Of a stretch of DNA of 64,000 bases, positions 20,305-31,819 are shown piece by piece (position 1 is the stretch's first letter; each line of letters starts with the position of its first letter). The notes beneath the pieces were generated by a model. That model had not been told where the DNA came from, did not search any database, and worked only from the letters and a program-made list of their open reading frames with translations. This DNA is from Macrothele yani (taxonomy: Eukaryota; Arthropoda; Arachnida; Araneae; Macrothelidae), in NCBI GenBank assembly GCA_039090855.1, contig CM076997.1, forward strand, positions 159,804,709 through 159,868,708, in the 5' to 3' direction. The translations under genes and the position numbers were made by a program.

Positions 20305-20720
20305 AAGCACCGAGTGATCACTGAATTATGACCACCCCAATCAAAAGTGGATCCGGACCGTTGGCCTCGCGATTTCCGAAAGGACGGGACTAGTTAATCG
20401 ACGTAGCATATATAAGGTGTGAGTGAAGCAGTAAGTAGTAAAATTCGGAGCGTGATGGGGAAACGGAAGAATTTATGGGACTTTGAGAAAGGAGAGCGGA
20501 TGCCTCGATTTCCTAAACGGCTCAATTGATGGGTTGCTTGCGAGTCGCCGTAGTTAAAGTGTATCAGGACTGGCGTGAAAATGGTCAAACAATGACCCGG
20601 AGGCAAAACTTCACAGGACAGCGAAAAGTTGATGTGAGAGGTGAGCGCGGGGTTCGACGACTCGTATGGGCCAACAGACGCAGAACTGTTCAACAGTTGA
20701 GTTCTTTAGCAGGATATCAT
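20305..20720 (+). pseudogene. Tc1-like transposase, 5' fragment
   Basis: After a terminus-like ATTATGACCACCCC (about 20325) and a TATA-like stretch, ATG at 20455 starts a Tc1-type N-terminus (MGKRKNLWDFEKGERM). With one frameshift the paired helix-turn-helix continues as MGCLRVAVVKVYQDWRENG, TRRQNFTGQRKVDVRGERG and RRLVWANRRRTVQQLSSLAGYH. Homology stops near 20720, before any catalytic residue. The rest of the element has been lost or replaced. Confidence 0.75.
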
Positions 20721-21451
20721 AGAAGTTCTGTCATTTTTTCTGTTCTTCACGTTTTTTTACACAAGTTCGCTGAAAACCACGACACCTGGATTCCTTAACT
20801 TCTTATTCAATCTGGTGGTGTCATATTGAGGGTGAATGGTATATTTATTTAAAATATGACCTAAAAACACACAAATTATTTCTTAAAAGAAGAAGAATGA
20901 GAGAGTTAAAATAATAACATTGTTACCTCTTGCTCTGCAGTCTCCTTCTGTTTAGTTGCTCCCGGTTTACACTCAAGAACAAAAAACTGCGTATTCGAAG
21001 TTCCATAAAATGAAGTTCCCCGTAGGCAACAATGAAACATGTATGATAGCTAAAACTCATAAAAGTCTTTTATCGAAAACTCAACAATCTTGTCTTCAAA
21101 ATAGAACTTGAAAGAAAATTAATCCAATGAAATAATAAAATCGAAATAAAATCCATTTTTTCAACCTCAAATTCGACTGAGAACGATATGCAAAACAGTC
21201 TTCACCGATGAATCCAGATACCGAATTTCCGACGCGAGTTTCGGTACACTTTTCTTGGCCATTCTCAAGGACAGAAGGAATTACGAGACGGTTTCTAAAA
21301 ATTCAGAGTTTCTGTTAACACATCACATGCTTCGTTAATTTACGAAAGGAATCACGAAAAGTGGTTCGTGAATTTCCGAATTTTGTTTTACAGTGCATGG
21401 AAAAAGTATCCATTAATTATTAGCTAGCATTAGTCAATTGCCATAAGCCTA
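20721..21451. other. Mostly non-coding stretch with a tiny transposase scrap
   Basis: The only recognisable piece is TVFTDESRYRIS on the plus strand at about 21197-21232, which resembles the first catalytic block of Tc1-type transposases. No flanking homology supports it, so it is a weak call. The remainder is AT-rich. Confidence 0.4.
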
Positions 21452-21765
21452 TGCTTTTCCAGAAAAACGCGATATCCCACACTGCACCTTGACGATCCAG
21501 GAGCTGGGAAAGTTGAGGTGTGAAGCCTTACCTCATTCGCGTTATTCACCTGATCTGGCATCTACAGACTGTCAGTTCTTCAAGCTACGCGTCTTCTTTC
21601 CACAGGGTAAATTGTTTCCCATCAAACACCAGTTGAACTCCATTCCTTGAGTCAATCTTTTCCCGAAGCCCGACATTTTTTCTCGACGGCATACAGCAGC
21701 TTGTATCTCTTTGGCAAAAGCATGTTTCAGTGGCGGTGATTAATCTGATTAATAAAGTTTAGTTT
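21452..21765 (+). pseudogene. Mariner-type transposase, C-terminal relic
   Basis: The plus strand reads TIQELGKLRCEALPHSRYSP, then DLASTDCQFFK and PQGKLF, then after damage SLAKACFSGGD. This is the C-terminal third of a SETMAR-like mariner transposase with the third catalytic aspartate (YSPDLA.TD). It lacks the N-terminal two thirds and carries stops. Confidence 0.7.
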
Positions 21766-21861
21766 GCGCTATGTTTTGGGATTTGAAGTTTCCGTCAGTA
21801 TTCTGACACTTTATCTGCAACAACATAATAATTTTCCGCACATATTATCGAGAAATAAGGA

Positions 21862-23145
21862 TACAGGGTGTCCCAAACAGGTGTAACCAATTTCAAATGA
21901 TGATAACTTTTGATACAAACTTGATATCAGCATTCTGTTTGTTGCAGGTGGTAAGGAGTACCCTCAAATTTTCTATTAATGTAAGTGTACTCAATGGATC
22001 CTGTGACGAAAGCATTGATAGCGGAGTGGTTTATTGGAACCCGATCCGAAAGGCAGGCTCAGCGGAATTTCAGAACAAAATATGGGAGCAAATCGCCCAC
22101 ACGTAACAGCATCAGGACGCGGTACAAGTCATTCAAGGAAACTGGTAACGTCCTTACAAAGAAAAGCCCTGGACGACTATCGCTGGTTCCAGAAAAGGAG
22201 GAAGATGAGTGACAAACATTCACTCGTAGCCTTCGAAAGTCCATCAGAGGAGCAGAAGGACAGCTGGCCATCCCCAACTCATCAATGCACAGAGTGTTAC
22301 ATCAGAGATTGGAAATGCACCAATATAAAGTGCAGGTAACCAATCACATAACTCCAGATCATCATGTGAAACGTAAACAGTTTGCTGAAGAGATGTTGGA
22401 GGACACTGCACGTAATTAATACAGAAATTTAACGTGGACCAGGAACATCAAACAAACGTGGAAAGAACGAATGTCTTTGTTTGATGACATTGTACGTGCT
22501 GAATCTTTCCTGAGACAAATCTGTTTCTCGGATGAGTGCACTTTCCATGTTTGTGGAAAGGTTTATAAACAGAATGTGAGAATTCGGGGAACTGAAAACC
22601 CTCATTTCACAATGGAACATGAACATGCCAGCCCGAAAGCGAATGTTTGGTGTGACATAATAGTCGACCGTGTTTATGGACCCTTTTTCATTGAGGAAGC
22701 GACCGTAAGAGCTGATAATTACCGGGACATAACTGAGCAGTTTATGTATCTCCAGTTGGATGAACTTGCAACTACAGTCATTTTCTACCAAGATGGGACG
22801 CTACCTCATTGGGATTTGATTGTGAGAAAGTCTCTATGTACCAAAATTTCCTAATCGGTGGATTGGGCGTGCTGGGCCCATTGCATGGCACACACGTTCA
22901 CCGTACTTAACACCCTATGACTTTTTTTATGGGGATTAATCAAGGGTGAGGTTTACAGCACCCCTGTTGCAGACATTGCTGAAGTAATACCGTTTAGACT
23001 TTGTTCGGGGGACAAATAGTGTCCATGTCGAGTGTCTATAGAACTTCATGATCTGTCAATTTACACAAGTAGTGTTTTGAGATCATTTATATTAAAACTG
23101 TTATGATTATTTGAAATTGGTTAAACCTTTACGATACATCCTGTA
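21862..23145 (+). mobile_element. DUF4817-type mariner-like element
   Basis: Imperfect terminal inverted repeats of about 45 bp (21862-21907 and 23100-23145, starting TACAGGGTGTCCCAAACAGG) bound a decayed transposase gene. TA occurs at both outer edges. The size (1.28 kb) is normal for a single-gene mariner-like element. Confidence 0.85.
21994..22935 (+). pseudogene. DUF4817/mariner-like transposase pseudogene
   Basis: ATG at 21994 opens a helix-turn-helix DUF4817-type N-terminus (residues 1-70, FRTKYGSKSPTRNSIRTRYK, then FKETGNV). One frame continues to 22854 but is cut by TGA at 22210-22212 and TAA at 22417-22419. Catalytic residues are visible: FSDEC (Asp codon 22531-22533), FYQDGT (Asp at 22792-22794) and, after a frameshift near 22850, LTPYDFF (Asp at 22919-22921). 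The block VYGPFFIEEATV is typical of the family. It cannot encode a working enzyme but is complete in layout. Confidence 0.85.
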
Positions 23146-23989
23146 TTTTCCAGAGCCTGTATCTGCTTCGTCTTAAAGTAAAAATGCATTCATAAAAAAT
23201 GTTTTCATTGATTATTATTTATCTCCCCTGATAACACTAGTCAACAGCCAAAAAAGATACGGAAATCAAAACAGCCAAATTTTGCGTTTTGATAGGGGTT
23301 GAACCCGAATGTAGTAATAAAAAGTTTCAGTTGCCTCTACTTTTCAAGACCCAGTAGTCGATACGATAGAAATTCGATACGATTAGCATCTCTATTTTTC
23401 AGCAGTAAAGGGATATCATTTAGTTTCCACAAGGTTTTATGAACAACCAAATGGGCGCCGGAATAATAGAATATAGGGGTGGGCAAAGACTAATTTTAGT
23501 TTCCCCTCCGAATGTAAATGTTTTTATATCAAAGATATTACATCAGAAAATTTTGCTATAAACTATACCTGCGCAATTTTCTCAAAAACCAAAACAGTTA
23601 TTCCGAATTAAAGGGGATAGTCTTGTACAGTTTTACAAGCTACACAAACTGGCTAAATATTGTTTTCCAATTCCAATTAGTTACGGAGATAATTGCGATG
23701 GTATGTTTTGAAAGCTGTTATTTCCCCAAAAATAAGAAAATGTGGCTAAAAACGAAGCAACGAAATTTTATCGAAAACTAAAACAACTATTCCAAACGAG
23801 AGGGGATAGTCTTGTACAGTTTTACAAACTACACAAACTGAGTAAGTGTCGTTTTCCAATTCCAATTAGTTAGGGAGATAATTGCGACGGTATTTATCCT
23901 TTTTATCGCTATGTACAACGGCCGTTCCACAAAAACTGAGAGTAAAATAACACAAAATGAAGAAATATAGGTGCAGCACAGTATATGTA
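23146..23989. other. Non-coding stretch with a direct repeat
   Basis: About 135 bp are repeated in direct orientation at 23577-23712 and 23757-23893, sharing GGGGATAGTCTTGTACAG and CCAATTCCAATTAGTTA. No gene is seen. Confidence 0.6.
23577..23893. repeat. Direct repeat, two units 180 bp apart
   Basis: The two units agree over most of about 135 bp and are separated by about 45 bp of unrelated sequence. The second unit runs up to the edge of the mariner relic, so the repeat may mark an old insertion or a small tandem duplication. Confidence 0.8.
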
Positions 23990-25011
23990 TAGTTCTTTCT
24001 CAAAGTATCTTCCCTCAGATTATATACAACTGTCCCATCCTTCAGTCCACTTTTCGAAGCATGTGGCGATGGCATATTGTGGAAGCTGCTTTAGCGACCC
24101 CTTTACAGCTTGAGTAACGTCAGCATGTGTGTTGAATGTTGCCCCCACAGAACATCTCCTTCATTGTTGGAAACAATCAGAAATCGCACGGGGTGAGACT
24201 AGGATGGTAGGCAGGCTGTGGCATGATTTCAATACTGCATTTCGTAAGAAACTGTTGAACACAAGCAGCCACATGTGGGTGGGCGTTATCATGGTCTAGG
24301 GTCCACTTGCCCACCAGTTCCGGTCGCTTAATCGATATGTGTCTTCGCAGACGCTTCAAGACTGAAATGTAAGACTCAGCATTGACAGTAATTTGTTAAG
24401 GAACAGCATGCTGGTAGACTACACCTTTATGATCAAAGAAAAGTATCAATAACACCTTGCTAGCTAATTTGATTTGGCGAACTTTTTTCGGAGGAGAAGA
24501 GCTTATGTGTTTTCACACACTCGTTGCTCGCTTCGTGAGGGGGTCGAAATAGTGGACCCATGTTTATTACTGTTTTTAGAAAGTTTGAATCGTTTGCAAT
24601 CATTTGTTTCCACTCATAACACAATTGAACTCTGGCCAACAATTGTTCTCTCGTCAGGTGATGAGGTACCCATTTGGAGCGCGCACAATGCAGCAGTAAT
24701 TTGCGGCGTAAAATGCAGAATGCCGACATTTTTGAAGTATTAGTTGATGCCGCTATGTTCTCACACGTCTTTCGTCGATCTTCTTGAAGGATTTCCCAAA
24801 CAGTGTTAACAATAAGCTCCGTAACAACCCTTTCAGGTCGATCAGGCCTAGGTTCGGGTTCTGCCGATAAACGCCCTTTTTTGAAATCATGGTGCCATCT
24901 AAAAATCGTTGACTCACCCAAACCTTTATCTTTGTAAGCTTTTTTAATTAAATCAAGTGTTTCAGGAGCCGTTTTACCCAAACGATAGCAAAATTTTACC
25001 GCACAACACAT
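23990..25011 (-). pseudogene. Mariner transposase pseudogene (DD34D)
   Basis: The frame starts at 25011 (MCCAVKFCYRLGKTAPETLD) with a paired helix-turn-helix (KKAYKDKGLGESTIFRWHHD, then FKKGR and EPRPDRPERVVTE). It runs open for 183 codons. The region expected to hold the first catalytic Asp is altered (the frame reads FLKTVINMGPLF where a GDE block is expected). The second and third aspartates survive as DHDNAHPH and PSLTPCDF, 34 residues apart, encoded at about 24177-24290. The C-terminal CFEKWTEGWDSCI and EGRYFEKE can be read to about 23990 past a stop. The terminal repeats were not identified. Confidence 0.85.
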
Positions 25012-26187
25012 TTCACTTCTTAATTATGAAACACTCACCTCCTTAGCTGCATGACGAAATGCAGACGTACCTTAAACAACTGCGCAATAACAAAATCAGA
25101 ATCATCTGCCACCGCTAATAACTGTTGTCATAGATATTTCCTTATTTCAGTTAGTCGTCTGCGTGGTTATTTTTCCCCTTCGCACTGTTGCCAACTCATA
25201 AAAATATCTTCAGTTCTTATGGAACGACCTTTGTACATATACAGTGATAAAATTGTCTTGACATCCATAGCAAACTCAGCTATTTTATGTCTCTTCAAAT
25301 TCAACACAGCAATATTAATAATAAAAACGTCATTTAGTCTCCATACCAAACAACAACTTAAAATTTGTAGGCCAGTGTAATAGGCAATAGGGATGAGTCC
25401 AACACATTTTCTTAAAAATGTTAATTGCAATTATCTTGATACGCGAAAAAATAATTTCTTCATACAGCTCTGCGAGACACAAAGTAGAACAGCATGTTTT
25501 TTCTCCGAATATTGCACGCATTTTAAATTATGAATTTCGAAATAAATGCAAGAAGCTAAATTTTGGCATAAAATATAATCTGAGCAAAGATAATGTCATA
25601 AGAATATGTATCACAAAAGCACAATGTCTTGTCTAAGAGATTTCATTTTCTAAACCACTCAGGAACTTGTTCCTGTATAAGTGGATGTGAAGAGTCCTTG
25701 AAACAAATGCGCTGTTCCTGGAGGTTCTAAAGCCCTGAGAAACTTAAAATGTATAATGGAGGAAACTCGTTTATGTCTCATAACCGGCTTAACTGTAAAA
25801 CAACACGCGCGTGCTATTATTTATCTGTTCTTCAATAATTACGCCACATATACGTTTTTAAGCTTTGATTTGTTCAGTTGTCCAAGAAACGAGTTTTCCG
25901 CAAGACAAAAGAATGAGACCAACCTAATCGAAGCATCACTCTGGCTGACGAAACATGTGGAAAAGACGTGCCATAGGGAAACAATAAATCCGGCATGCTT
26001 TAAAAGTTACCTACCACAGCGACCTAACAATCAGACTAATAACACATGGTTTCCAAATGTAAAAACACAAGTAAATTGGTAAATTATTGCTCTGCTTTGT
26101 GTTGTAATTCAGGAAATGCAAACCCATTCAAATGGAAGGCTCTTTTCTTTTTCCCTTTTTGGTTTTTTTCTTACTTTTACTTTTCTT
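25012..26187. other. AT-rich stretch, no gene recognised
   Basis: Several short open frames exist, such as 25756-26082, but none shows a domain, a codon bias or a splice context that would support it. Confidence 0.6.
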
Positions 26188-26191
26188 TCTT

Positions 26192-26260
<69 letters not shown>

Positions 26261-26262
26261 TT
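26188..26262. repeat. (CT)n microsatellite
   Basis: An uninterrupted CT tract follows a T-rich lead-in from about 26140. The overlapping frames encode only Leu/Ser runs. Confidence 0.95.
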
Positions 26263-28671
26263 TTTTTTTCAGGTACCGAAATCAAAGCCCGACCACATGT
26301 TGAAAATGAACAAGGTGGCGCGAAAAAATTAAAAACATAAAAAAACGAACAAAAAAACGATATGATAAATTTTAAAACTCAGCTAAAATGAACGTGCAGT
26401 TTTTTAAGACCTAAATTTGAGAGTGATTACAAATATTCTGAAATGAACACGCGTTTTTTTAAATTAAAGACTCAAAATCGAGAGTGATAATGTAATAAAA
26501 CAAATCTTTCACAGAAATGTGTTAAATGATCCATATCTACATGTTAGATCATATGAAGTTGTATTTATGTAACTAGATAATACACCCAATGTATACAGTT
26601 TGGAAAAGTTTTCAGAGAGTGTTTCACAACCACGATTTCTGTCCGATAGGCTATTTCCTGCAGAACGTAACAAATTCTCCATTGTTGATTTTTGATAGAT
26701 AACCGAAATGTCCAGTCAATTCCTGATTCAATACCCGAACAATTTTAATGAAGTGAATACACTGTTATCGTGAAAAATAAATAAACAGAGAGGTTATATA
26801 GAAAGGTAATGCAGTATTTTTATATTATGGGAACCATTTTTATATCAAAATTAAATTTTGACTCGAAATTCGTATATATTGTGCGCAAAAACATATGGAA
26901 ATAGTGCCGAAGACTCATTGTGCTTAATATAATACAGTCTGGTTTATAGCCATCTCAAACAAAACAATATAATGTCCTTTGTTTGAGCGTTTGAACTTTT
27001 GTCCCACTTTGGTGACGCAGTGGAAAGAGCGCTTGCCTGTTTTAATTGTCGAATCCTTGCCTCAACTAATATACTTTTTGTTGTTATTATTCTAATGTTC
27101 ATGAAACATACTTTTGCATTTGGACATCACAAACAAAAAATATCCGTGGTTATTAAAAAGTTGTCAACATATCTTATTTTCCCCGTCATTATTGACGGGT
27201 TTTAACTAGTCTACAGCCATTACCTTAGTTTTAATAGTTGATCTGTTTGTTTGAGCTAAGGCGGTGTGAAAATTGTCTAAAAATGAATAAATCAAAAGGT
27301 ATAATTGAAAATCGGGGCTTCCCGAGCAGTTTTTTGAAAAATGGTTTCCCTATTAATTTTTTACAGATTTTCTTTCCAGTTTTCTGGCATTTCTAAACCC
27401 GAAAATAATCTAAAGGATTTTCACAAATGAAGCTAAAAATGGATTTTGAACGCCATTTGGAGTTTTGAAATGGTTCTTGAATGCCTCCATATCTAAAATC
27501 TTCTGTCTGTATATGTTTCTCAAAGGTTCAGAGTGCTACGCTTTTATAACAGAATGCCGTTCATTTAGCAGAAGCTTTTCTGTTAGATGTCATAAACTCC
27601 ATAAAGGAAGAATTTTCATTTGTGTTACTTTTCGGTCACACCGAGAGTTTTCTAGAATTGTGGTTCCTATAGAAAACACTTCCCTGTGTAGCCAAAAATA
27701 GTTTCTTGCAATTACATTGAGAAAATCATGTACAAAATTGTGGAACAACACACACGATATATATTTCAACTTACAGCCCGCATTTACTAGTTCTGTGCAT
27801 TTATGAAATATATACTTTCTATATATAGAACATAAAAACCTTTTTTTGCTAAAACAATCTTTTATGACGAGATATCCGCATCAGTGATAATTCAGAAGAT
27901 ATTTCAAAAATTTGTGTAATAAAAATCGCTGCACATTTCCATTTAAAGAAATTGTCATTGCCTTTTTCGAATTCTGATCCATGTTTCACAATATGTTCTC
28001 AATCAAGTCATTTAAAGAAAACATATTAGATATACCGCCAAACTACGTTATGCAGCTAGTCTTTGAAACGTCCGTAATCGAAATGTCATGTGCAAGCACT
28101 TCGCTCTGAAATTTCACAGTGGAAATATTTTTTGTGGCAGAAAACGCAGCTTTTCTCTTTATATTCTTATCCTTCATTTCTTCACATCTCCATTAAAAAC
28201 AAAAGAAAAAAAAAGAAAACAAATGACAGACCAGTTGAAATTAGAAATCTGTCAAGAAAAGGAAGCTGCGTCAGCTATTCTGAAATAACGAGTCTCCATT
28301 TCTAGAAAGATAATGAAACAAAACATGCTCCTGTAAAATAAAAAGAAGAGAACTGAAGTTCACAAAATCACTCTTCGAATTGGGCACACTTGTTTTGGAC
28401 AGTGATATAAGGAAAAACACTAATCATTTCTGTCTTTTATTTGCACTGTAAGATTTGCCTTAATATATTTAAGTTTACGACTTACGAAAATCGATTGAGT
28501 TGTTAAACAATACGTCTGAGGTTTTTTTTATTAACAAAACCGAGTCTTGAAGCAAAATTAGTTATAAAAGAAATGCGGTTTCCATGTCATTTTTTTTCTG
28601 TTTTCGACTTTTTTTTTATATTTTCTTTTTTAAGTTTTCTTCTACACCATGGCATTTTGAGAACGGACGCG
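26263..28671. other. AT-rich stretch with one tRNA-like SINE-head scrap
   Basis: About 27003-27062 on the plus strand reads TTTGGTGACGCAGTGGAAAG, then AGCGCTTGCC and TGTCGAATCC, which recalls a degenerate A box and B box. The rest of this 2.4-kb stretch shows no recognisable gene or element. Confidence 0.4.
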
Positions 28672-28896
28672 GGCTCTGGTACCGATAGGTCCCCAATGAG
28701 GGCTCGAGTCAGGGACGCGGGATCCGGTCCAAATGAATCCCCGATGAGAGCTAGAGTTAGGGGTACGGGCTCTGGTCCAGAGAGGTCCCTCATGAGGGCT
28801 CGAGTAAGGAGCGCGTACGTACTAAATCCCTCGTGAGAGCTCGAGTAAGGGGCGAGGGCACTGGTCCCGATGCGTCCCCGATGAGGGCTCGAGTAA
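28672..28896. repeat. GC-rich 48-bp minisatellite
   Basis: Four to five units share GATGAGGGCTCGAGTAAGG and GACGCGGGCTCTGGT. The first three are in register at 48 bp, so an open frame repeats a 16-residue peptide (DAGSGTDRSPMRARVR-like), and later units drift. The base composition differs strongly from the AT-rich surroundings. Confidence 0.85.
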
Positions 28897-29631
28897 GGTG
28901 TTGCTGAGATTTAATACAGGGATTTTTTGGCAAAAATATTAAATCTCATTCGGGACATTCTTTTTTGCCTCGTGTTTCTTTTTCTGTGTTTTTGGTCCTG
29001 GGAAAGTTTCATCTATTTCCCCTAGTACAAAGTAACGGATTTTAGACGGCGCCTTCCAGTAGCATTTTAGATTTCGTCTACAAAGATATCACAACGGAGA
29101 AAGCCATTTGCAGACATCGCTTTGTGCATTGTACCCTCACCTTGGTTGGTCATGCAATTAGCATCCTTCGCTCTCTTTGATCAAGAGTTTCCGAAAAAGA
29201 TGTGGAAGGCGATTTAACTTAGCTTTGAGTTTTTGAATATTATGCCACTTATAATCCGTCGTAGATACTGCTGCGAAGGTTGGAGCAAGCGGGGTCACTT
29301 GCTGGGAGGAAAAGAGGAAAAAGGGACAGTCAGCGCTAAAATGAAAAGGAAGGTGCTCGTGGAAGCCCAGCGGTGCCTTGTTTTTCGAGCACGACGTTTT
29401 AGCTGGACGAGATATAGGAGTTTTCCCGAGCGCGGAAAGAAAAGAAATAAATTGATTAGGACAATCAGAACTGGAAAGCCTGTGGACAACCGTCTTCAAA
29501 ATAGATGAGAAGAATAAAATGTTTTTAAAAGATTAGAACAATTTCATGAACGTTTAGCGTTCTGCTCATTATTAACAAAGTAATATTTCATCGCTACTTA
29601 CCACGTTAAGCGGAATCAGAAACTTAGCAAT
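28897..29631. other. Possible 5' LTR region upstream of a primer-binding site
   Basis: A TGG primer-binding site follows at 29632, so the 3' end of an LTR is expected at about 29629 (sequence ...AGCA then AT). The LTR start and a second LTR were not found. A small hairpin (GAGATTTAATA at 28903 with its complement near 28938) is present. Two overlapping open frames of 91-113 codons at 29158-29508 have no recognisable domain. Confidence 0.35.
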
Positions 29632-29644
29632 TGGCGCCCAACGT
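29632..29644 (+). promoter_or_regulatory. Primer-binding site complementary to lysine tRNA 3' end
   Basis: TGGCGCCCAACGT matches the first 13 bases of the classical binding site for the CCA end of one lysine tRNA isoacceptor (known from retroviruses and some LTR retrotransposons). It is followed about 400 bases later by gag-like sequence. Confidence 0.75.
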
Positions 29645-30029
29645 AATAAATCGTAACCCAACTTTAACTCGCAGCACAGAGCACACCCACTGGAGAACAT
29701 AATTTCTACAGAACCTCGGTTTGAACTTCAACAGCAGCCCAACCATATTTTCACGGATGTCTCACACAGATTTCTAATCCGTGTAGGAACTGAATTTTCG
29801 CCTATTTTGCAGGAAAATACCGGAGTTTCATGGACAATCGCGCACCGAAGTTTGAAGCAAGCATCAGAACGGAAGTAATTTTCATTCCAATTTTTTTCTC
29901 GAGTTTTGACTCCTTATTTTGATATGGCGAACGAGCCAAATCCTGGATTCGAGCCGGATCGATATTGAAATCCAGCCCTTATCGCCAGTTCATTATCCTT
30001 AATACCAAATTACAGTCCTTCAGATAAAC

Positions 30030-30930
30030 GTTTTAGAATTAATAATTTTTTTCATGCCATTGAGGACACTTGCAATTTAGCAGGATGGAGGGATTTGAAA
30101 AAATTCTTAATGGCGCGTACGAAATCACTTGGAGCCGCCGCTGACTTTCTAAGCCTAAATCCGAAATTGCCGTCCACATATGACTATACAATTTTTTGAG
30201 ATACTCTAACAGAGCGTTTCAGTGAAGAAGATTCTCTCGCTATGCGCCTATCTGCTCTTTCAAATTTCTTTCAAAAGAGTATGAATCCGTAGAATATAAC
30301 TCATAAGAGTATATTCAAAAGAGTATTTTAGCGATTTAGTGCGGTGGCAGACAATTATTGGCAGGTGTCCCCTAATGACCTGCCGCAGTTAAGGAGAATA
30401 CACGACAAAACAAAGTTAGGTCAATTCTTACAGGGCCAAAAACCAGATCTAAAAAGATGAGCTCTATCCTTCGACTCACAGGATTACGCTGTGGCAGTTC
30501 ACCGAGCCGTCAGTAAGGAAACTAATACGAGAATTGTTGCTCAACCTATCACTGGAGCTGCATCTTATTACACGCCAGCGCAAGCACAGAATTACAGATA
30601 CAATATTTTTTTCGCGGAAAGAGAGAGATGCATGAATAAATCACGCCAGCCAGCTGCCAGCAGAAAAATAATACTGAAAAAAATTATGGAAAACTAGAAA
30701 AAAGGGAGGAAACCCTTAGAACCTTGTCGGATCGAATAAAAGGTTTCAACTTCAGAAAACTAGAGAAAAAGTAGGAGGGCATGATAGGGTTTCGGGACCA
30801 GCGGAGCGTCATTGGTCAAAAAATCGGGGGAACAGACAAGAAAGCAGAAAAGAATGTTGGAACTGTGGTTCTTTCTGGCACATACAACGTGACTGTACGG
30901 AGAAATCATATTTAGATCGTTATGAAACCA
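30030..30930 (+). pseudogene. LTR-retrotransposon gag pseudogene
   Basis: Broken plus-strand frames read AWRDL-type capsid-like pieces (AGWRDLKKFLMARTKS, then LGAAADFLSLNPKLP and LTERFSEEDSLAMRL). They end with a CCHC zinc knuckle at 30855-30896 (CWNCGSFWHIQRDC, spacing C-x2-C-x4-H-x4-C), the nucleocapsid RNA-binding motif. Stops occur in every part. Pol was not recognised downstream, where a fold-back locus begins at 31087. The superfamily (Ty3/Gypsy, BEL or other) cannot be decided from gag alone. Confidence 0.7.
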
Positions 30931-31086
30931 GCGTTACGAGCATTGTGAAACCAAACCTATTTATACCCAACGCTATGAAGTCATTCCTGAACCAATTTCT
31001 TAAGCCCAGCACAGAACCAGGAGCACCGACGTAACTAGTTACGTCAACCAGAAGCGCGCCCCTCGGAGCAATCAAGCAACCGTTAT

Positions 31087-31819
31087 CATATGATAATTAA
31101 TGCAGTAATCATACATCTCTGAATTGGCTGTATTTACTGTTATTCACGTAATATCAATCACATCAGAAAATTTGAAAATTTATTCGCCCTGGAGCGGGAA
31201 TCGAACCCGTATCTCCCGATTATCGTTCGAGTATGCTAACCGTTACACCACCTAGGACGAGAAAGTCACAAGTATCTGACTGTTAAGAGCATCGGAAAGT
31301 AGTCCAACCGCATTCTTAATCGAAGCAACCGTGGTGCCATCTAGCGTTGTTAAGCATAGCACCAGTCGTCCAAGTATATAATATGGAAGAAATATTCCTC
31401 TCACAATACTTGGAAAAATACGTCATGATAATTATCACAGCAATCAGATATCTCTGAATAGAGTGTATTTACTGCTCTTCCCGTAATATCAATCGCATCT
31501 AAAACTTGAAAATTTTATCGTTTTGGAGCCGAAATAGAACCCGCATCTTTCGATTACCGTCCGAGTATGCTAACCGTTACATCACTCAGGACGAGAAAGT
31601 CACAGTCTGACTGGTGTGAGAATGCATTTACCATTCTTCACGTAATATCAATCACATCTTTCCCACTCCAGGACGATGAAATTTTCAAGTTTTCTGATGT
31701 GATTGATATTACGTGAGAACAGTAAAAAATGCAGTCAATCCAGATATATCTGATTGCTGTGTTAATTATCATGACATATTTTCCACGTATTATGAGAGGA
31801 ATATTTCTTCCACATTATA
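31087..31819. mobile_element. Fold-back locus with tRNA-like core (family 1)
   Basis: Arms 31377-31535 and 31665-31819 are inverted repeats. The left arm plus core is also present as a direct, partial duplicate at 31087-31270, offset about 337 bp. The core on the minus strand (31193-31257, and a worn copy at about 31532-31600) resembles an Asp/Glu-type tRNA: GGTGGTGTAACGGTTAGCA as D region and GGGTTCGATTCCCGC as T arm. The anticodon loop lacks U33, so a working tRNA is unlikely. The core merges into the arms through CTCCAGGACGATGAAATTTT. The same core and junction, with unrelated outer arms, occur at 43245-44010. Confidence 0.7.

Noticed and set aside
29158..29508. Overlapping frames of 91 and 113 codons on opposite strands
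   Set aside because: No domain on either strand, and the position just upstream of a primer-binding site suggests LTR or leader sequence.
31193..31257. Functional tRNA gene on the minus strand
   Set aside because: The T arm and D arm look good but the anticodon loop lacks U33, the acceptor stem has mismatches, and the sequence is repeated inside a fold-back element.
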